DNA of 64,000 nt from assembly GCA_902500825.1 (NCBI GenBank), contig CABVRX010000012.1, positions 43,398 through 107,397 on the forward strand, given 5' to 3'. The stretch is from an uncultured Nitrospira sp. (GTDB taxonomy: Bacteria; Nitrospirota; Nitrospiria; Nitrospirales; Nitrospiraceae). Shown piece after piece: positions 62,343 to 64,000 of this stretch. The position numbers were made by a program, and so were the translations under genes. The notes below the pieces were generated by a model. The model made no database searches. It had not been told where the DNA came from and worked only from the letters and a program-made list of their open reading frames with translations. How positions within the stretch are numbered: the stretch's first letter is position 1; each line of letters starts with the position of its first letter.

Positions 62343-64000
62343 ATGAATCAGGACATGCGAAAACAAAGTCTCGTTGTCGGTGTCGCAGCAGCCGGCCTGG
62401 TCGTCGGAGCTATCGCCGGGTTCTTGGCCGCGCATCGGATGATGGGCGACATGTTGGAGATGAAGAGCGGTAGAGAAATGAAGGGCCATGGGATGGAAGC
62501 TGTGCAAGGCATGAAGGGGATGGCGGGTATGGGCGACATAAAAGAAATGTCGATGGAAGGCGCGACGCCCATGAAAGGCATGGAGCCCATGTCAGGTATG
62601 TCCGGCCCTCAGCCTGAAGTTGTGGCCGTTCCGGCTGTGGCAAGACAGTTGATCGGTGTCCGCAGTGCCCCGGCAGCTCACGCAACGCTGGAGGAAGAGA
62701 TCCGCACGGTCGGCACGGTCGGCTACGACGAACGGGGTTTCACGCAAGTGACATTGAAAACGTCCGGGTGGGTTCGGAAAGTCTTCGTTGATTCGATCGG
62801 TCGACTTGTACGCAAAGGTGAACCGCTCTTCACTGTCTACTCACCTGATCTCATGGCCACGCAGGACGAGTATCTCCTTGCCCTGAAAATGCGTACGCAA
62901 CTGGCCGAAAGCCCGCTTGGCGAGGTGAAAACTAACACTGACGCGCTCGTGGCGAGTGCGCGGGAGCGCTTGCGGCTCTGGGATGTCACCGATACGCAAA
63001 TCGCGGCTCTGGAGTATCGCGGCAAAGCCGAACCGGTGCTTACGATCTATGCGCCGTCCTCCGGGATCGTGATGAAACGCGAGGCCTTACCGGGGAAGTA
63101 TGTTGAGCCGGGGACGATCCTGTACGAGATCGCGGACCTCTCCATGGTCTGGATCTCTGGCGATATTTATGAATCGGAAGTGGCTGCCGTGAAAGTCGGT
63201 CAGCCGGCAACAATGACCTTTGCTGCCTATCCGGGAGAAACGTTTCGGGGCAAGGTGGCCTATGTCTACCCAACAGTGAATACCGAAGCCCGCACGGCTC
63301 GGGTACGGTTTGAATTGCCGAATCCTGAACTGAAGCTGAAGCCGGGGATGTACGGGAACGTGACTTTGCAGACGAATGCGGTCAGGACTTTAGTCGTACC
63401 AAAGGAAGCCGTGCTGAATACGGGGCTTCGTCAACTTGTGTTCATGGATCGGGGACAAGGCCGCTATGAGTCTGCTTCAGTCAAGCTGGGGCGCCGGAGT
63501 CAGGATTCAGTGGAAGTGATGGAAGGACTCAAAGAAGGAGATCGGATCGTCACCTCGGCCAATTTCTTGTTGGACGCGGAGAGTAAATTGGCCTCGGCTT
63601 CAAGCATGCAGGGCATGATGGGCCGGATCGGCATGGGTGACTGGCAAATGCGCGGCGCCTATGAAGCCAAGATGGCCATGGGAGAAGGCGGCGTCTCGGC
63701 GCCGCCAGGGCGGGCGGGTGAGATGGGCAGCATGTCCGGCATGGAAGGTATGAAGGGCATGGAAGAAGTGCAAGGCATGAAGGACATGAGCAGCATGCCT
63801 GGTATGGAGTCTGGTTCAGCTAAAGCCATCTCCGAAACTCGCAAGGTAGCCGGATACATCCTGACCCTCACGACTCTCCCCGAAACGCTTAAGGCGGGTG
63901 AAGTTCTTCTCAAGCTTAGGGTGACGAATCAGAGCGGCAAGCCGTTGACCAATGCGCAAGTCCTGTTCGTCTATACCATGCCGATGCCGGGCATGACCGA
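62343..64000 (+). CDS. cusB: CusB-type periplasmic adaptor with Met-rich segments and YtkA-like tail (partial)
   Basis: The frame opens at the ATG at 62343 and is still open at the window end (at least 552 codons). It has an N-terminal membrane anchor (about 9-30), then a Met-rich stretch (about 31-85: repeated MKGM, MSGM and GMEPM units), the lipoyl and beta-barrel adaptor domains (about 110-430: VGYDERGFTQVTLKTSGWVRKVFV, YSPDLMATQDEYLLALK, APSSGIVMKREALPG), a second Met-rich stretch (about 455-485), and a C-terminal YtkA/FixH-like domain (from about 500: YILTLTTLPETLKAGEVLLKLRV, MPMPGM). Met clusters bind Cu(I). The fused tail is unusual. A ribosome-binding site (GGAGGAAT) lies just upstream. 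Confidence 0.88.
   Translation, partial: MNQDMRKQSLVVGVAAAGLVVGAIAGFLAAHRMMGDMLEMKSGREMKGHGMEAVQGMKGMAGMGDIKEMSMEGATPMKGMEPMSGMSGPQPEVVAVPAVARQLIGVRSAPAAHATLEEEIRTVGTVGYDERGFTQVTLKTSGWVRKVFVDSIGRLVRKGEPLFTVYSPDLMATQDEYLLALKMRTQLAESPLGEVKTNTDALVASARERLRLWDVTDTQIAALEYRGKAEPVLTIYAPSSGIVMKREALPGKYVEPGTILYEIADLSMVWISGDIYESEVAAVKVGQPATMTFAAYPGETFRGKVAYVYPTVNTEARTARVRFELPNPELKLKPGMYGNVTLQTNAVRTLVVPKEAVLNTGLRQLVFMDRGQGRYESASVKLGRRSQDSVEVMEGLKEGDRIVTSANFLLDAESKLASASSMQGMMGRIGMGDWQMRGAYEAKMAMGEGGVSAPPGRAGEMGSMSGMEGMKGMEEVQGMKDMSSMPGMESGSAKAISETRKVAGYILTLTTLPETLKAGEVLLKLRVTNQSGKPLTNAQVLFVYTMPMPGMT

Noticed and set aside
62348..62590. Met/Pro-rich minus-strand frame
   Set aside because: It is the reverse reading of the CusB Met-rich repeats, which are supported by the adaptor family.
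1..64000. CRISPR arrays, rRNA, tRNA, intact insertion sequences
   Set aside because: I looked for regularly spaced repeats, tRNA-like cloverleaf ends and transposase motifs and saw none that I could support by eye.

Overview
The window (about 64 kb, GC-rich, no rRNA or tRNA seen) looks like a chromosomal stretch of a Nitrospira-like bacterium (phylum Nitrospirota). This is an inference from a fused NuoCD inside a complete nuoA-N operon, a dispersed MITE-like repeat of a kind I associate with Nitrospira intergenic DNA, and the mix of copper, iron and nitrogen-compound genes. Species cannot be fixed from sequence alone.

Layout. 0-8.4 kb: ordinary chromosomal genes: FadL-type porin, uvrC, a DapF homologue that lacks both catalytic cysteines, a glyoxalase-like protein, a small membrane protein, an acetyltransferase, a polysaccharide deacetylase, a site-2 protease with CBS domains and a YihY/BrkB membrane protein. 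8.4-25 kb: a complete 13-gene NADH:quinone oxidoreductase (complex I) operon on the minus strand, headed by a MidA/NDUFAF7-type methyltransferase, with a MITE-like element at its 3' end. 25-32.7 kb: an iron-uptake module (ECF sigma, FecR, STN-type TonB receptor, PepSY membrane protein, small membrane protein, FMN-binding protein) flanked by diverged direct repeats and followed by the remnant of another receptor. 32.8-36 kb: a small lipoprotein and secA.

36-42.9 kb: an unusual exported module on the plus strand. It has three tiny His-rich proteins with a C-x-W-x-C motif, two paralogous barrel-type outer-membrane proteins with an N-terminal CX4C motif, a TlpA-like thioredoxin, a beta-propeller lipoprotein and a TonB protein. 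I infer metal handling, probably with thiol-redox control; it is not a system I can name.

43-55.5 kb: a minus-strand ureide-degradation operon under a GntR/FCD regulator. It holds homologues of all three parts of oxamate carbamoyltransferase (FdrA/AllF, DUF1116/AllG, DUF2877/AllH), carbamate kinase, a BMP-type ABC importer, two isochorismatase-fold amidases (one matching biuret hydrolase at its key residues) and a free-standing allophanate-hydrolase C-terminal domain. I propose that it imports a biuret-like ureide and turns it into ammonia, CO2 and ATP by way of carbamoyl phosphate. This is the best candidate for an undescribed system here.

55.6-64 kb: an Slp lipoprotein diverging from a copper/thiol block: DsbA-like protein, CorE-like metal-sensing sigma factor, CopA ATPase with doubled YHS and doubled CPM-type metal-binding domains, a small exported protein, and a CusC-CusB efflux pair. 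CusB carries Met-rich segments and a C-terminal YtkA-like domain, and runs off the window end.
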